A stretch of 64,000 nt of DNA from Streptomyces sp. NBC_01803 (lineage in GTDB: Bacteria; Actinomycetota; Actinomycetes; Streptomycetales; Streptomycetaceae): assembly GCF_035917415.1 (NCBI RefSeq), contig NZ_CP109073.1, positions 4,944,501-5,008,500 on the forward strand, in the 5' to 3' direction. The position numbers were made by a program, and so were the translations under genes. The notes under the pieces were generated by a model. The model ran no database searches, was not told where the DNA came from, and worked only from the letters and a program-made list of their open reading frames with translations. This document shows positions 9,071 to 18,894 of the stretch, one piece after another (the first letter of the stretch is position 1; each line of letters starts with the position of its first letter).

Positions 9071-11359
9071 TCAGACGCCGGTGCCGGCGGTGGGGGTGAG
9101 CCGGATCACCAGGGACTTGCCCGCCGGGGTGTTGCTGATGTCGGCGGTCGCGTCGAGCGGCACCAGCACGTTCGTCTCCGGGTAGTACGCGGCGGCGCAG
9201 CCGCGCGCCGTCGGATAGTGCACCACGCGGAAGCCCGGCGCGGTGCGCTCGGTGCCGTCGGTCCACTCGCTGGTGATGTCGGCGTACGCGCCGTCGGCCA
9301 GCCCGAGGGCGCCCGCGTCCCGGGGGTGCACCAGGACGACGCGGCGCCCGCCGGTGATCCCCCGGTAGCGGTCGTCCAGGCCGTAGATCGTGGTGTTGTA
9401 CTGGTCGTGCGAGCGCAGCGTCTGCAACAGCAGCCGCCCCTCGGGCGCGGTGGGGTGCGTGACCGGGTCGGCGCTGAAGTTGGCCTTGCCGGTCGCGGTG
9501 GGGAAGCGCCGGACGTCGCGCGGCGCGTGCGGGAGCGTGAAGCCGCCGGGGCGCGCCACCCGCGCCTCGAAGCCCGTGAAGCCGGGGATCACCCGGGCGA
9601 TGCTCGCCCGGATCGCGCGGTAGTCCTTCTCGAACGCGGCCCACGGCACGGCGTCGTCGTCCCCCAGCACCCGGCGCGCGAGGCGGCAGACGATGGCGGG
9701 CTCGGACAGCAGGTGCTCGCTCGCCGGCCGCAGCCGCCCCCGCGAGGCGTGCACGACCCCCATCGAGTCCTCCACCGTGACGAACTGCTCGCCCGCCGCC
9801 CGCACATCGCGCTCGGTGCGGCCGAGCGTGGGCAGGATCAGGGCCCTGGTGCCGGTGACGCAGTGCGAGCGGTTGAGCTTGGTCGAGACGTGCACGGTCA
9901 GCCGGGCCCGGCGCATCGCGGCCTCGGTGACGGCGGTGTCGGGACTGGCGGCCACGAAGTTACCGCCCATGGCGAAGAAGACCCGCACCGCGCCGTCGCG
10001 CAGCGCCCGGATGGAGTTGACGACGTCCAGGCCGTGCCGCCGCGGCGGCACGAAGCCGAACTCCCGCTCCAGCGCCTTGAGAAGAGCGGGCGTCGGCCGT
10101 TCCACGATGCCCATCGTGCGGTCGCCCTGGACGTTGCTGTGGCCGCGCACCGGGCAGACGCCCGCGCCGGGGCGGCCGATGTTGCCGCGCAGCAGAAGGA
10201 AGTTGACGACCTCCTTGATGGTGGGCACCGAGTGCTTGTGCTGCGTGAGGCCCATCGCCCAGCAGACGATGATCGAGCGCGCTCCGAGCACCATGGCCAG
10301 CGCGCGTTCGATGCTCTCCCGGTCGAGGCCCGTGGCGCGCAGCGTGCCCTCCCAATCGGCCGAGCGCGCCGCGGCGGCGAACTCCTCGAAGCCGTGGGTG
10401 TGGTCGCGTACGAAGGCGGTGTCGACGGCGCCCTCCCGCTCCAGGACGAGCTTGTTGAGGAGCCGGAACAGCGCCTGGTCGCCGCCGAGCCTGATCTGGA
10501 GGAAGAGGTCGGTCAGCGGGGTGCCCGGCCCGGCCAGTCCCCGGGCGGTCTGCGGGTTCTTGAACCGCTCCATGCCCGCTTCCGGCAGCGGGTTGACCGT
10601 GATGATCCGGGCCCCGGCCGCCTTCGCCTTCTCCAGTGCGGTCAGCATGCGCGGGTGGTTGGTGCCGGGGTTCTGCCCGGCCACGATGATCAGGTCCGCG
10701 CGGTGGAGGTCGTCCAGGAGCACGCTGCCCTTGCCGACACCGAGCGTCTCGGTCAGCGCGGAGCCGGACGACTCGTGGCACATGTTCGAGCAGTCGGGCA
10801 GGTTGTTCGTGCCGAACCGGCGGGCGAAGAGCTGGTAGAGGAACGCCGCCTCGTTGCTCGTGCGGCCCGAGGTGTAGAACACGGCCTCGTCGGGGGAGTC
10901 CAGCGCGCGCAGCTCGGCCGCGATCAGGTCGAACGCCTCGTCCCAGCCGATCGGCTCGTACCGGTCGCCGCCCTCGGGCAGATACATGGGACGGGTCAGG
11001 CGCCCCTGCTGCCCGAGCCAGTATCCGGACCGCTCGGCCAGCTCCGCGACCGGATGCTCCGCGAAGAAGGAAGGGGTCACCCGGCGCAGCGTCGCCTCCT
11101 CGGCGACGGCCTTGGCGCCGTTCTCGCAGAACTCGGCGACGTGCGGTGTGGCCGGCTCCGGCCAGGCACAGCCCGGGCAGTCGAAGCCGTCCGGCTGGTT
11201 GACCCGCAGCAGTGCCCGGGTGCCGCGCGCGACCCCCATCTCCCGCCGCGCGTGCCGCAGGGCGTGGCCGATGCCGGGCAGTCCGGCCGCCGAGTCCCGC
11301 GGGGCGCTCACCTCCGGGGCGTCCTGGCGCGGGTCGTCGGCGGGCGGCTTGGCTGCCAT
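9071..11359 (-). CDS. FdhF-like molybdopterin oxidoreductase (formate dehydrogenase alpha-like)
   Basis: A 762-residue molybdenum/tungsten bis-MGD enzyme of the type annotated as formate-dehydrogenase alpha-like oxidoreductase. An N-terminal CPGCAWPEP cysteine pair is followed by the molybdopterin domain (GRTSNEAAFLYQLFARRFGT, SNMCHESSG, IIVAGQNPGTNHPRM, WAMGLTQHKH, GRPGAGVCPVRGHSNVQGD) and a C-terminal dinucleotide-binding domain. The ATG at 11359 has a good AGGGAG site 6 nt upstream. No beta subunit, FdhD sulfurtransferase or chaperone gene is adjacent, so electron partner and substrate are unknown. Divergent from polA. Confidence 0.9.
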   Translation of the reverse strand: MAAKPPADDPRQDAPEVSAPRDSAAGLPGIGHALRHARREMGVARGTRALLRVNQPDGFDCPGCAWPEPATPHVAEFCENGAKAVAEEATLRRVTPSFFAEHPVAELAERSGYWLGQQGRLTRPMYLPEGGDRYEPIGWDEAFDLIAAELRALDSPDEAVFYTSGRTSNEAAFLYQLFARRFGTNNLPDCSNMCHESSGSALTETLGVGKGSVLLDDLHRADLIIVAGQNPGTNHPRMLTALEKAKAAGARIITVNPLPEAGMERFKNPQTARGLAGPGTPLTDLFLQIRLGGDQALFRLLNKLVLEREGAVDTAFVRDHTHGFEEFAAAARSADWEGTLRATGLDRESIERALAMVLGARSIIVCWAMGLTQHKHSVPTIKEVVNFLLLRGNIGRPGAGVCPVRGHSNVQGDRTMGIVERPTPALLKALEREFGFVPPRRHGLDVVNSIRALRDGAVRVFFAMGGNFVAASPDTAVTEAAMRRARLTVHVSTKLNRSHCVTGTRALILPTLGRTERDVRAAGEQFVTVEDSMGVVHASRGRLRPASEHLLSEPAIVCRLARRVLGDDDAVPWAAFEKDYRAIRASIARVIPGFTGFEARVARPGGFTLPHAPRDVRRFPTATGKANFSADPVTHPTAPEGRLLLQTLRSHDQYNTTIYGLDDRYRGITGGRRVVLVHPRDAGALGLADGAYADITSEWTDGTERTAPGFRVVHYPTARGCAAAYYPETNVLVPLDATADISNTPAGKSLVIRLTPTAGTGV

Positions 11360-11483
11360 GGGCGGCTCTCCCTGGAGTGCGGCTCGGGGATCGGGATCGG
11401 GGCGGGGTTCGGGACGCGGATCGGGGGCGGGGACTCGGGAACGGCTGGTGAGCGGGGACGATCGTCGCACGACGGGCGGGGAG

Positions 11484-11505
11484 TGTCAGTGGGGCGTGGG
11501 AGGAT
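11484..11505 (+). promoter_or_regulatory. PafBC-type DNA-damage promoter of polA (degenerate -10)
   Basis: TGTCAGTG at 11484-11491, 8-base spacer, then GAGGAT at 11500-11505. The upstream element is exact; the -10 differs from TANNNT at its first base. The polA GTG at 11513 lies 7 nt after the -10, the same distance as at ogt, uvrB, uvrC and mazF, which argues that the site is real. Confidence 0.6.
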
Positions 11506-11512
11506 CGGGACC

Positions 11513-14218
11513 GTGGCTGAGAACGCATCGCAGACGACCACCGCGCCCCGCCTGCTCCTTCTGGACGGGCATTCGCTGGCGTACCGTGCCTTCTTCGCGC
11601 TGCCCGCGGAGAATTTCACGACGACGGTGGGCCAGCCGACGAACGCGATCTACGGCTTCACCTCCATGCTGGCGAACACCCTGCGGGACGAGGCGCCGAC
11701 GCATCTGGCGGTCGCCTTCGACGTCTCCCGCGTGACCTGGCGTTCCGAGCGCTTCACGGAGTACAAGGCGACGAGGTCCGCGACGCCCGACGAGTTCAAG
11801 GGGCAGGTGGAGCTGATCGGGGAGCTGCTGGACGCGATGCGGGTGCCCCGGTTCGCGGTGGCGGGCTTCGAGGCGGACGACGTGATCGCCACGCTGGCCA
11901 CGCTCGCGGCCTCCGAGGGCTTCCAGGTGTCGATCGTGACCGGCGACCGGGACGCGTTCCAGCTGGTGAGCGACCGGGTGACCGTGCTCTATCCGACCAA
12001 GGGCGTCTCGGAGCTGACGCGCTTCACGCCGGAGAAGGTGCGGGAGAAGTACGGCCTGCCGCCGGCTCTCTACCCGGACTTCGCGGCGCTGCGCGGCGAC
12101 CCCTCGGACAATCTGCCGGGCATCCCGGGCGTGGGGGAGAAGACGGCGGCCAAGTGGATCACCCAGTTCGGCTCGCTGGACGGCCTGGTGGAGCGCGCCG
12201 ACGAGGTGAAGGGCAAGGCGGGGGAGGGCCTGCGGGCGCACCTGGAGTCCGTCAAGCTGAACCGGGTGCTGACCGAGCTGGTGCGGGACGTGGACCTCGG
12301 CCGCGGCCCGGCCGACCTGGTGCGCGAGCCGTATGACGTGATGGCGGTGACCGGGCTGCTGGACGCCCTCGAATTCCGGAACCCGAATCTGCGCGAGCGG
12401 CTGTTCGCGGTCGACCCGGGCGCGGTGGGCGAGGAGGCGGCGGCCGTGGCGGGCGGCATCGAGGTGGACGGCGAGGTGCTGGCCGCCGGGGCCCTGGGGC
12501 CGTGGCTGGCCGGGCATGGCGGGCAGCCGCTGGGCGTGGCCACCGCGGACTCCTGGAAGCTGGGTGCGGGCAGCGTGCACGCGGTGGCGCTGGCCACCGC
12601 CGAGGGCCCGGCCGCCTGGTTCGACCCGGCAGAGCTCGACGAGGCGGACGAGCGAGCGTTCGCGGACTGGGCGGCGGACGCGGTCCGGCCCAAGGTCCTG
12701 CACAACGCCAAGGCGTTGCAGCGGGTCTTCGCCGAGCACGGCTGGCAGGTCGCGGGCATCACCATGGACACCGCGCTCGCCGCCTATCTGGTCCAGCCGG
12801 GCCGCCGCTCCTTCGCGCTGGACGCGCTGAGCGTGGAGTTCCTCGGCCGCGAGCTGGACCGGCCCGCCGACGACAGCGGGCAGCTCGCGTTCGGCGCGGA
12901 CGACACGGCCGAGGCCGAGTCGCTGATGCGGCAGGCGCGGACCGTCGTGGACCTCGGGGTGCTGTTCCGCGCCCGGCTGGCCGACGTCGGGGCGGACGAG
13001 CTGCTGGACGATCTGGAGCTGCCGACCTCGGCGCTGCTGGCCCGGATGGAGCGGGCGGGTATCGCCGCCGACCGGGCGTGGCTGGAAGGTCTGGAGCAGC
13101 AGTTCGCCGCGGCCGTCCAGCAGGCGGTCTCCGAGGCGCACGCCTCGGTCGGCCACGAGTTCAACCTGGGCTCGCCCAAGCAGCTTCAGGAGGTCCTCTT
13201 CGGGGAGCTGGGCCTGCCCCGGACGAAGAAGACGAAGACGGGCTACACGACGGACGCCGACGCGCTGGCGTGGCTCGCGGCGCAGACCGAGCACGAGCTG
13301 CCGGTCATCATGCTGCGCCACCGCGAGCAGGCACGGCTGCGCACCACGGTCGAGGGCCTGATCAAGACGATCGCCTCGGACGGCCGCATCCACACCACGT
13401 TCCAGCAGACGGTGGCGGCCACCGGCCGCCTGTCGTCCACCGATCCCAACCTGCAGAACATCCCGGTCCGCACCGACGAGGGCCGGGCGATCCGCCGCGG
13501 CTTCGTCGTGGGCGAGGGCTTCGAGTCGCTGCTGACCGCCGACTACAGCCAGATCGAGCTGCGCGTGATGGCCCACCTCTCCGAGGACGCGGGCCTGATC
13601 GAGGCGTTCACCTCGGGCGAGGACCTGCACGACACGGTCGCCTCGCAGGTCTTCGGCGTCGGCCGGGACCAGGTGGACCCGGAGACGCGGCGCAAGATCA
13701 AGGCCATGAGCTACGGGCTGGCGTACGGCCTGTCCGCGTTCGGTCTCTCCCAGCAGCTCTCCATCGGGCCGGACGAGGCCCGCAAGCTGATGGACACCTA
13801 TTTCGAGCGGTTCGGCGGTGTCCGCGACTATCTGCGCCGGGTGGTCGAGGAGGCCAGGGCCACCGGGTACACCCAGACGCTGCTGGGCCGCCGCCGCTAT
13901 CTGCCCGACCTCACCAGCTCGAACCGGCAGCGCCGGGAGATGGCGGAGCGCATGGCGCTCAACGCCCCGATCCAGGGCACCGCCGCCGACATTGTGAAGA
14001 TCGCGATGCTCCGCGTGGACGACGCGCTGCGCCGCGAGAAGCTCGGCACCCGGATGCTGCTCCAGGTCCACGACGAGATCGTGCTGGAGATCGCGCCCGG
14101 CGAGCGGAAGCAGGTGGAGGAGTTGGTGCGGCACGAGATGGCGCACGCGGTGACGCTGCGCGCCCCCCTCGATGTGTCGGTAGGCTCGGGCGTCACCTGG
14201 GAGTCCGCCGCGCACTGA
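11513..14218 (+). CDS. polA: DNA polymerase I
   Basis: 901 residues. The N-terminal 5' nuclease domain is complete (LLLDGHSLAYRAFFAL, FEADDVIATLA, VTGDRDAFQLV, and the helix-hairpin-helix GIPGVGEKTA). The middle 3'-5' exonuclease-like domain lacks the DxE motif (ATADSWKLGAG stands there), so proofreading is predicted absent, as is usual in actinobacterial PolA. The polymerase domain has motif A (LTADYSQIELRVMAHL), motif B (RRKIKAMSYGLAYGLS) and motif C (QVHDEIVLEI). The GTG at 11513 has GGAGG ten nt upstream and sits 7 nt after a DNA-damage promoter. Fills repair gaps and removes RNA primers. Confidence 0.97.
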   Translation: MAENASQTTTAPRLLLLDGHSLAYRAFFALPAENFTTTVGQPTNAIYGFTSMLANTLRDEAPTHLAVAFDVSRVTWRSERFTEYKATRSATPDEFKGQVELIGELLDAMRVPRFAVAGFEADDVIATLATLAASEGFQVSIVTGDRDAFQLVSDRVTVLYPTKGVSELTRFTPEKVREKYGLPPALYPDFAALRGDPSDNLPGIPGVGEKTAAKWITQFGSLDGLVERADEVKGKAGEGLRAHLESVKLNRVLTELVRDVDLGRGPADLVREPYDVMAVTGLLDALEFRNPNLRERLFAVDPGAVGEEAAAVAGGIEVDGEVLAAGALGPWLAGHGGQPLGVATADSWKLGAGSVHAVALATAEGPAAWFDPAELDEADERAFADWAADAVRPKVLHNAKALQRVFAEHGWQVAGITMDTALAAYLVQPGRRSFALDALSVEFLGRELDRPADDSGQLAFGADDTAEAESLMRQARTVVDLGVLFRARLADVGADELLDDLELPTSALLARMERAGIAADRAWLEGLEQQFAAAVQQAVSEAHASVGHEFNLGSPKQLQEVLFGELGLPRTKKTKTGYTTDADALAWLAAQTEHELPVIMLRHREQARLRTTVEGLIKTIASDGRIHTTFQQTVAATGRLSSTDPNLQNIPVRTDEGRAIRRGFVVGEGFESLLTADYSQIELRVMAHLSEDAGLIEAFTSGEDLHDTVASQVFGVGRDQVDPETRRKIKAMSYGLAYGLSAFGLSQQLSIGPDEARKLMDTYFERFGGVRDYLRRVVEEARATGYTQTLLGRRRYLPDLTSSNRQRREMAERMALNAPIQGTAADIVKIAMLRVDDALRREKLGTRMLLQVHDEIVLEIAPGERKQVEELVRHEMAHAVTLRAPLDVSVGSGVTWESAAH

Positions 14219-14402
14219 GGGGATCAGTCGGCACGGAAGGGATGTACAGGGACTTAGCGGAATTCGCGGATGGTGAAGCTCTTCCTCCTCAACCGTCACA
14301 TCAGCGTCACTCGCTCGTCCTGGCCCCTCACGATCCTGTGTCGTACTGTCGTTCCGGTCAACGAAGACAGCACCACCGGACGCCAGTTGGAGGGGAACGC
14401 AC

Positions 14403-15761
14403 GTGGGGTTGCGTAACGGCAGGATCCGAAAGGGACTCTCGGGCTCGGCGCTCGCGGCGGCGGCGATGGCCGCGCTCACCGCGTCGCAGGCACCCGAGAT
14501 GCTGGCCGGCGACGGCGCCGGCCGACCGGAGTCACGCGAGCGGACCGCTGCGGAGGAGCCGGACATACCGGATGCCGCCGAGGAGCCGACCGAGCTTCCG
14601 TACCACACCGACCTGCCCCCGCTCGACACGGCGGAGCCGGACAAGGACGACGCGGACCCGGACAGCGAGACGATCGCCATCGGCCCGGCCGAGGCCGGTA
14701 TACCGGCCACCGTGCTCGACGCCTACCGGCGGGCCCAGGCGACGGTCGGCGAGACCACTCCCGGATGTGAGCTGGACTGGCGCGTGCTGGCGGGAATCGG
14801 CAAGGTCGAGTCCGGCCACGCCCGGGGCGGCGCGGTGGACGCGGACGGCACCACCGTCTCCCCGATCCTGGGCCCGGTCCTCAACGGCGACGGCTTCGCC
14901 TCCATCAGCGACACGGACGCCGGCCGCTGGGACAGCGACGGGCTGTTCGACCGGGCCGTGGGCCCGATGCAGTTCATCCCCTCCACCTGGGCCATGTGGG
15001 GCGCGGACGGCAACGGCGACGGCGTCGCCGACCCGAACAACGTGTATGACGCGGCGCTGGCCGCCGGTGACTACCTGTGCGCATCCGGTCGCAGCCTGGC
15101 CGTCTCGGCCGGCCTCGACCGCGCGCTGCTCAGCTACAACCACTCGTGGGACTACGTCCGGACCGTGCGGGCCTGGATCGACTACTACTACACGGGCGTC
15201 CACGAGGTTCCCGACGGCGAGGGCCCGCTGCCCGGCACCCCCGGCGCCGGCAACCCGGACAGCCAGGACGACCGTGCGGAGGAGCCGGCGCCCGGGGCGA
15301 CGCCCGGCCCGCGCCCGACGGACCCGGAGACCCCCGGCGAGCCCTCCGACCCGACGCCGACGCCGACCCCGACCCCGACGGACCCGGAGACCCCCGGGGA
15401 GCCCACCGAGCCGGGCGAGCCGACGGAGCCGGGCGAGCCGACCGACCCCACGGACCCGACCGAGCCGGGCGAGCCCACGGACCCGGAGTGCCCGACGGAC
15501 CCGACGGAGCCGGGCGAGCCGACCGACCCGACGGAGCCGGCCGAGCCGACCCCGACCCCCACCCCGACCCCCACGCCGACCGACCCGGGCACCGAGGAGC
15601 CGGACCCCGGCACGGACCCGACCGACCCCGGCGAGGGCTGCGAAACGCCCGAGGACCCCGAGACCCCCACGGATCCGGAGACCCCCACGGATCCGGAGAC
15701 CCCCGAGCCCTCGCCCACCCCGACGGAATCCGACGCGACGGCCACCCGCCGCACGGACTGA
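14403..15761 (+). CDS. Secreted lytic-transglycosylase-like protein with Pro/Thr/Asp/Glu-rich tail
   Basis: 452 residues starting at GTG 14403 behind a GGAGG site. A signal peptide or anchor (basic start, then ALAAAAMAALTASQAPEMLA) precedes a linker and a lysozyme-like transglycosylase domain at about residues 95-265: catalytic Glu in AGIGKVESGHARGG, core GPMQFIPSTWAMWG, then DYLCASGRSL and ALLSYNHSWDYV. From about residue 285 to the end the chain is almost only P, T, D, E and G in DPETPGEP/TEPGEPTDP units, a probable wall-spanning or extended spacer. It cuts or remodels peptidoglycan outside the cell. The tail's DNA is repetitive (about 15296-15745). Confidence 0.85.
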   Translation: MGLRNGRIRKGLSGSALAAAAMAALTASQAPEMLAGDGAGRPESRERTAAEEPDIPDAAEEPTELPYHTDLPPLDTAEPDKDDADPDSETIAIGPAEAGIPATVLDAYRRAQATVGETTPGCELDWRVLAGIGKVESGHARGGAVDADGTTVSPILGPVLNGDGFASISDTDAGRWDSDGLFDRAVGPMQFIPSTWAMWGADGNGDGVADPNNVYDAALAAGDYLCASGRSLAVSAGLDRALLSYNHSWDYVRTVRAWIDYYYTGVHEVPDGEGPLPGTPGAGNPDSQDDRAEEPAPGATPGPRPTDPETPGEPSDPTPTPTPTPTDPETPGEPTEPGEPTEPGEPTDPTDPTEPGEPTDPECPTDPTEPGEPTDPTEPAEPTPTPTPTPTPTDPGTEEPDPGTDPTDPGEGCETPEDPETPTDPETPTDPETPEPSPTPTESDATATRRTD

Positions 15762-15773
15762 TCCAGCCATACG

Positions 15774-15818
15774 AGCCCCTGCGGCCGGGCGCGCCGACAC
15801 CGCCCGGCCGCGGGGGCT
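15774..15818. terminator. Terminator hairpin after the transglycosylase gene
   Basis: 18-bp arms at 15774-15791 and 15801-15818, complementary apart from one T·G pair, enclose a 9-base loop. It lies 12 nt after the stop codon. Confidence 0.8.
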
Positions 15819-16021
15819 CGTGGCATCCAGCGGCCCGCTCCGCGGGGCCCGGCGGGAGTTTTCCCGCTCCCGTCCCGCGTGGTGGCGCGGTCCCGTAGGC
15901 TGTGTGGCCCCCCGCGCGATCCCACCCGGCGCGGCGTGGTGTGACGGGCGACTCACATGCCGCGTGAGCTGGGATGTGTCACTTTTGGCCCGATAGTGCC
16001 CCTCGTGGGGCGAACCGCGCA

Positions 16022-16050
16022 TTGACCCCGCCTGCCTGCGCCCGTATGCT
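16022..16050 (+). promoter_or_regulatory. Vegetative promoter of rpsA
   Basis: TTGACC at 16022-16027, a 17-base spacer and TATGCT at 16045-16050 form the best housekeeping-type promoter in the window. It would give a leader of about 195 bases before the rpsA start. The rest of the 490-base gap before rpsA holds the transglycosylase terminator and no other gene; the leader itself is not obviously a known regulatory RNA. Confidence 0.75.
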
Positions 16051-16251
16051 ATAAGGCGCGCTGCGGGCCTGCACGCCTCAGACAGAGTAGGTCGCGCTCG
16101 CACCTGTTGTATGTCCCCTCGGTTGTCGAGGCGCTTCCGGTTTTCGGACCATATGGAGAGCGCTTCCTAGGCTGTCCGGCTTCGGCAGTGCGATACGGGC
16201 TCCGGCGTAGCAGTGCCTACGAAACATGTCCGTACCGGAGCCCTTTACCAC

Positions 16252-17769
16252 ATGACGAGCAGCACCGAGACTCCCGCGACCACTCCGCAGGTTGCGGTCA
16301 ACGACATCGGTTCCGAGGAAGCCTTCCTCGCCGCGATCGACGAGACGATCAAGTACTTCAACGACGGCGACATCGTCGACGGCGTCATCGTGAAGGTCGA
16401 CCGGGACGAGGTCCTGCTCGACATCGGTTACAAGACCGAGGGCGTCATTCCCTCGCGCGAGTTGTCGATCAAGCACGATGTCGACCCGAACGAGGTCGTG
16501 GCCGTCGGCGACGAGATCGAGGCCCTTGTTCTCCAGAAGGAGGACAAGGAGGGCCGGCTGATCCTGTCCAAGAAGCGCGCCCAGTACGAGCGCGCCTGGG
16601 GCACCATCGAGAAGATCAAGGACGAGGACGGCATCGTCACCGGCACGGTGATCGAGGTTGTCAAGGGCGGCCTGATCCTCGACATCGGTCTGCGGGGCTT
16701 CCTGCCCGCGTCCCTCGTCGAGATGCGCCGTGTCCGCGACCTCCAGCCGTACGTCGGCAAGGAGCTCGAAGCCAAGATCATCGAGCTCGACAAGAACCGC
16801 AACAACGTCGTCCTCTCCCGCCGTGCCTGGCTGGAGCAGACGCAGAGCGAGGTCCGCCAGACCTTCCTCACCACCCTCCAGAAGGGCCAGGTGCGCTCCG
16901 GCGTCGTCTCCTCCATTGTCAACTTCGGCGCCTTCGTGGACCTGGGCGGTGTGGACGGTCTGGTCCACGTCTCCGAGCTGTCCTGGAAGCACATCGATCA
17001 CCCCTCCGAGGTGGTCGAGGTCGGCCAGGAGGTCACGGTCGAGGTCCTGGACGTCGACATGGACCGCGAGCGCGTCTCGCTGTCGCTGAAGGCGACCCAG
17101 GAAGACCCGTGGCAGCAGTTCGCCCGGACCCACCAGATCGGCCAGGTCGTTCCCGGCAAGGTCACCAAGCTCGTGCCGTTCGGCGCGTTCGTCCGCGTGG
17201 ACGAGGGCATCGAGGGTCTGGTGCACATCTCCGAGCTGGCCGAGCGCCACGTGGAGATTCCGGAGCAGGTCGTCCAGGTCAACGACGAGATCTTCGTCAA
17301 GGTCATCGACATCGACCTGGAGCGGCGTCGGATCAGCCTCTCGCTGAAGCAGGCGAACGAGAACTTCGGGCCCGACCCGATGGCGGTCGAGTTCGACCCG
17401 ACGCTGTACGGCATGGCCGCGTCCTACGACGACCAGGGCAACTACATCTACCCCGAGGGCTTCGACCCGGAGGCGAACGACTGGCTGCCCGGGTACGAGA
17501 AGCAGCGCGAGGAGTGGGAGCGCCAGTACGCGGAGGCGCAGTCCCGCTTCGAGCAGCACCAGGCGCAGGTCATCAAGTCGCGCGAGGCGGACGCCCAGGC
17601 CGAGGCCGAGTCGGCCGGCGGTGGTGGCGGCGGCGGTGGCGGCCAGCAGTCGGGTGGCGGTGGCGGTGCGTCCTCGTACTCGTCGCCCCAGACCGACGAC
17701 GCGGGCGCTCTCGCTTCGGACGAGGCGCTGGCGGCGCTCCGCGAGAAGCTGGCCGGCGGCCAGAGCTGA
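16252..17769 (+). CDS. rpsA: 30S ribosomal protein S1
   Basis: 505 residues with four S1 (OB-fold) repeats: about residues 35-105 (GDIVDGVIVKVDRDEVLLDIGYKTEG), 120-190, 208-276 (GQVRSGVVSSIVNFGAFVDLGGVDG) and 293-362 (GQVVPGKVTKLVPFGAFVRVDEG). It binds mRNA on the small subunit. The C terminus ends in a Gly/Ser-rich linker with nine consecutive glycines. The ATG at 16252 is chosen over an upstream in-frame GTG at 16213 because it starts the conserved MTSSTET N terminus and has GGAG ahead of it. Preceded by a strong promoter and followed by a perfect terminator. Confidence 0.97.
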   Translation: MTSSTETPATTPQVAVNDIGSEEAFLAAIDETIKYFNDGDIVDGVIVKVDRDEVLLDIGYKTEGVIPSRELSIKHDVDPNEVVAVGDEIEALVLQKEDKEGRLILSKKRAQYERAWGTIEKIKDEDGIVTGTVIEVVKGGLILDIGLRGFLPASLVEMRRVRDLQPYVGKELEAKIIELDKNRNNVVLSRRAWLEQTQSEVRQTFLTTLQKGQVRSGVVSSIVNFGAFVDLGGVDGLVHVSELSWKHIDHPSEVVEVGQEVTVEVLDVDMDRERVSLSLKATQEDPWQQFARTHQIGQVVPGKVTKLVPFGAFVRVDEGIEGLVHISELAERHVEIPEQVVQVNDEIFVKVIDIDLERRRISLSLKQANENFGPDPMAVEFDPTLYGMAASYDDQGNYIYPEGFDPEANDWLPGYEKQREEWERQYAEAQSRFEQHQAQVIKSREADAQAEAESAGGGGGGGGGQQSGGGGGASSYSSPQTDDAGALASDEALAALREKLAGGQS

Positions 17770-17795
17770 TCACACGGCACCGGCACTGCTGACGG

Positions 17796-17833
17796 CCGAA
17801 GGCCCGTCCCCCACCCCGGGGACGGGCCTTCGG
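17796..17833. terminator. Perfect 16-bp terminator hairpin after rpsA
   Basis: Arms 17796-17811 and 17818-17833 are exact reverse complements around a 6-base loop, 26 nt after the rpsA stop. Confidence 0.9.
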
Positions 17834-17928
17834 CCCGCCCGCCCCGTTCCGGTCGCTGCTGACGCGGGGAATGCCTTCGCGGTACCGTGCGTTGTCCTCT
17901 GCATACGCGAGACAGCGGAAGGGGTGCG

Positions 17929-18885
17929 GTGACGGTGCGCGATCCGCAGGAGTTGTTCGCATGGGACCCTGCCGGACTGGCCCGGGTCGACGAGGCAACG
18001 GGCAGCGCGGAGAGCGCGGGCCCGGTGTTGCTCTACCACTTCGACGGCTTCATGGACGCCGGTGAGGCCGGCGCGCAGCTTGTCGAGCTGCTCCTCGAAG
18101 GCGACGAGACCACGACCGTGGCCCGTTTCGACCACGACCGGCTCGTGGACTACCGGGCGCAGCGTCCGGGCATGACGTTCCACCGCGACCGGTGGACGGC
18201 GTATCAGGCTCCCAAGCTGGAGCTCGTCCTGGTCCGGGACGCGACGCATCAGCCGTTCCTCGTGCTGTCCGGTCCCGAGCCGGACGTCGAGTGGGAGGCG
18301 TTCGCCGCCGCCGTGCTGCACATAGCGGAGCGCCTGCGGGTCCGGATGCTGATGACGTTCCACGGCATCCCGATGGGCGTCCCGCACACCCGCCCCGTCG
18401 GCCTGACCCCGCACGGCAACCGCACGGATCTCGTGCCCGGCCACCGCAGCGTGTTCGAGGAAGCCCAAGTGCCCGGTAGCGCCGCCGCGTTGCTGGAGCT
18501 GCGGTTGATCGAGGCCGGCCACGACGCGGTCGGCGTCGCCGCCCACGTCCCGCACTACGTCGCCCGCTCCCGTTACCCGGACGCGGCCCTCGTCGTCCTC
18601 GAAGCCGCCACGGCCGCCACCGGCCTGGTGCTCCCGGACGCCGCGCACGCGCTGCGCATCCGCGCCCTCAAGACGCAGAACGAGATCGAACGGGAGCTGG
18701 CCGAGGGCGATTCCGAGCTGGTCGCCGTCGTGCGCGGCCTGGAGCAGCAGTACGACGCCATCGCGGGCGCCGCCACCCGGGGCAGCCTGGTCGCGGAGCC
18801 GGTCGAGCTGCCGTCCGCCGACGAGCTGGGCGCCGTCTTCGAACGCTTCCTGGCCGAGCGCGAGGACGGCGACGGCGACCGGTAG
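17929..18885 (+). CDS. PAC2-family protein (proteasome-assembly-chaperone-like)
   Basis: 318-residue actinobacterial PAC2 protein. Recognisable segments are [13 protein letters not shown] near residue 35, the [14 protein letters not shown] strand, [13 protein letters not shown], and [16 protein letters not shown]2 proteins resemble eukaryotic proteasome assembly chaperones; in actinobacteria the molecular role is not settled. The GTG at 17929 follows GGAAGGGG; a second in-frame GTG is 6 nt later. The stop is 9 nt from the coaE start, so the two are probably cotranscribed. Confidence 0.85.
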   Translation: MTVRDPQELFAWDPAGLARVDEATGSAESAGPVLLYHFDGFMDAGEAGAQLVELLLEGDETTTVARFDHDRLVDYRAQRPGMTFHRDRWTAYQAPKLELVLVRDATHQPFLVLSGPEPDVEWEAFAAAVLHIAERLRVRMLMTFHGIPMGVPHTRPVGLTPHGNRTDLVPGHRSVFEEAQVPGSAAALLELRLIEAGHDAVGVAAHVPHYVARSRYPDAALVVLEAATAATGLVLPDAAHALRIRALKTQNEIERELAEGDSELVAVVRGLEQQYDAIAGAATRGSLVAEPVELPSADELGAVFERFLAEREDGDGDR

Positions 18886-18894
18886 CCTGCCCGC

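Noticed and set aside
11360..11512. GGATCGGG-type short repeats between the oxidoreductase and polA
   Set aside because: Imperfect, short and typical of GC-rich low-complexity sequence; no clear function beyond the polA promoter.
11486..14710. A very long open frame antisense to polA (and similar long antisense frames over pyk, rpsA, coaE, yvcK and others)
   Set aside because: High GC with G/C at third positions produces long antisense frames; the sense strand has clear conserved motifs and the antisense translations are compositionally biased and lack any domain.
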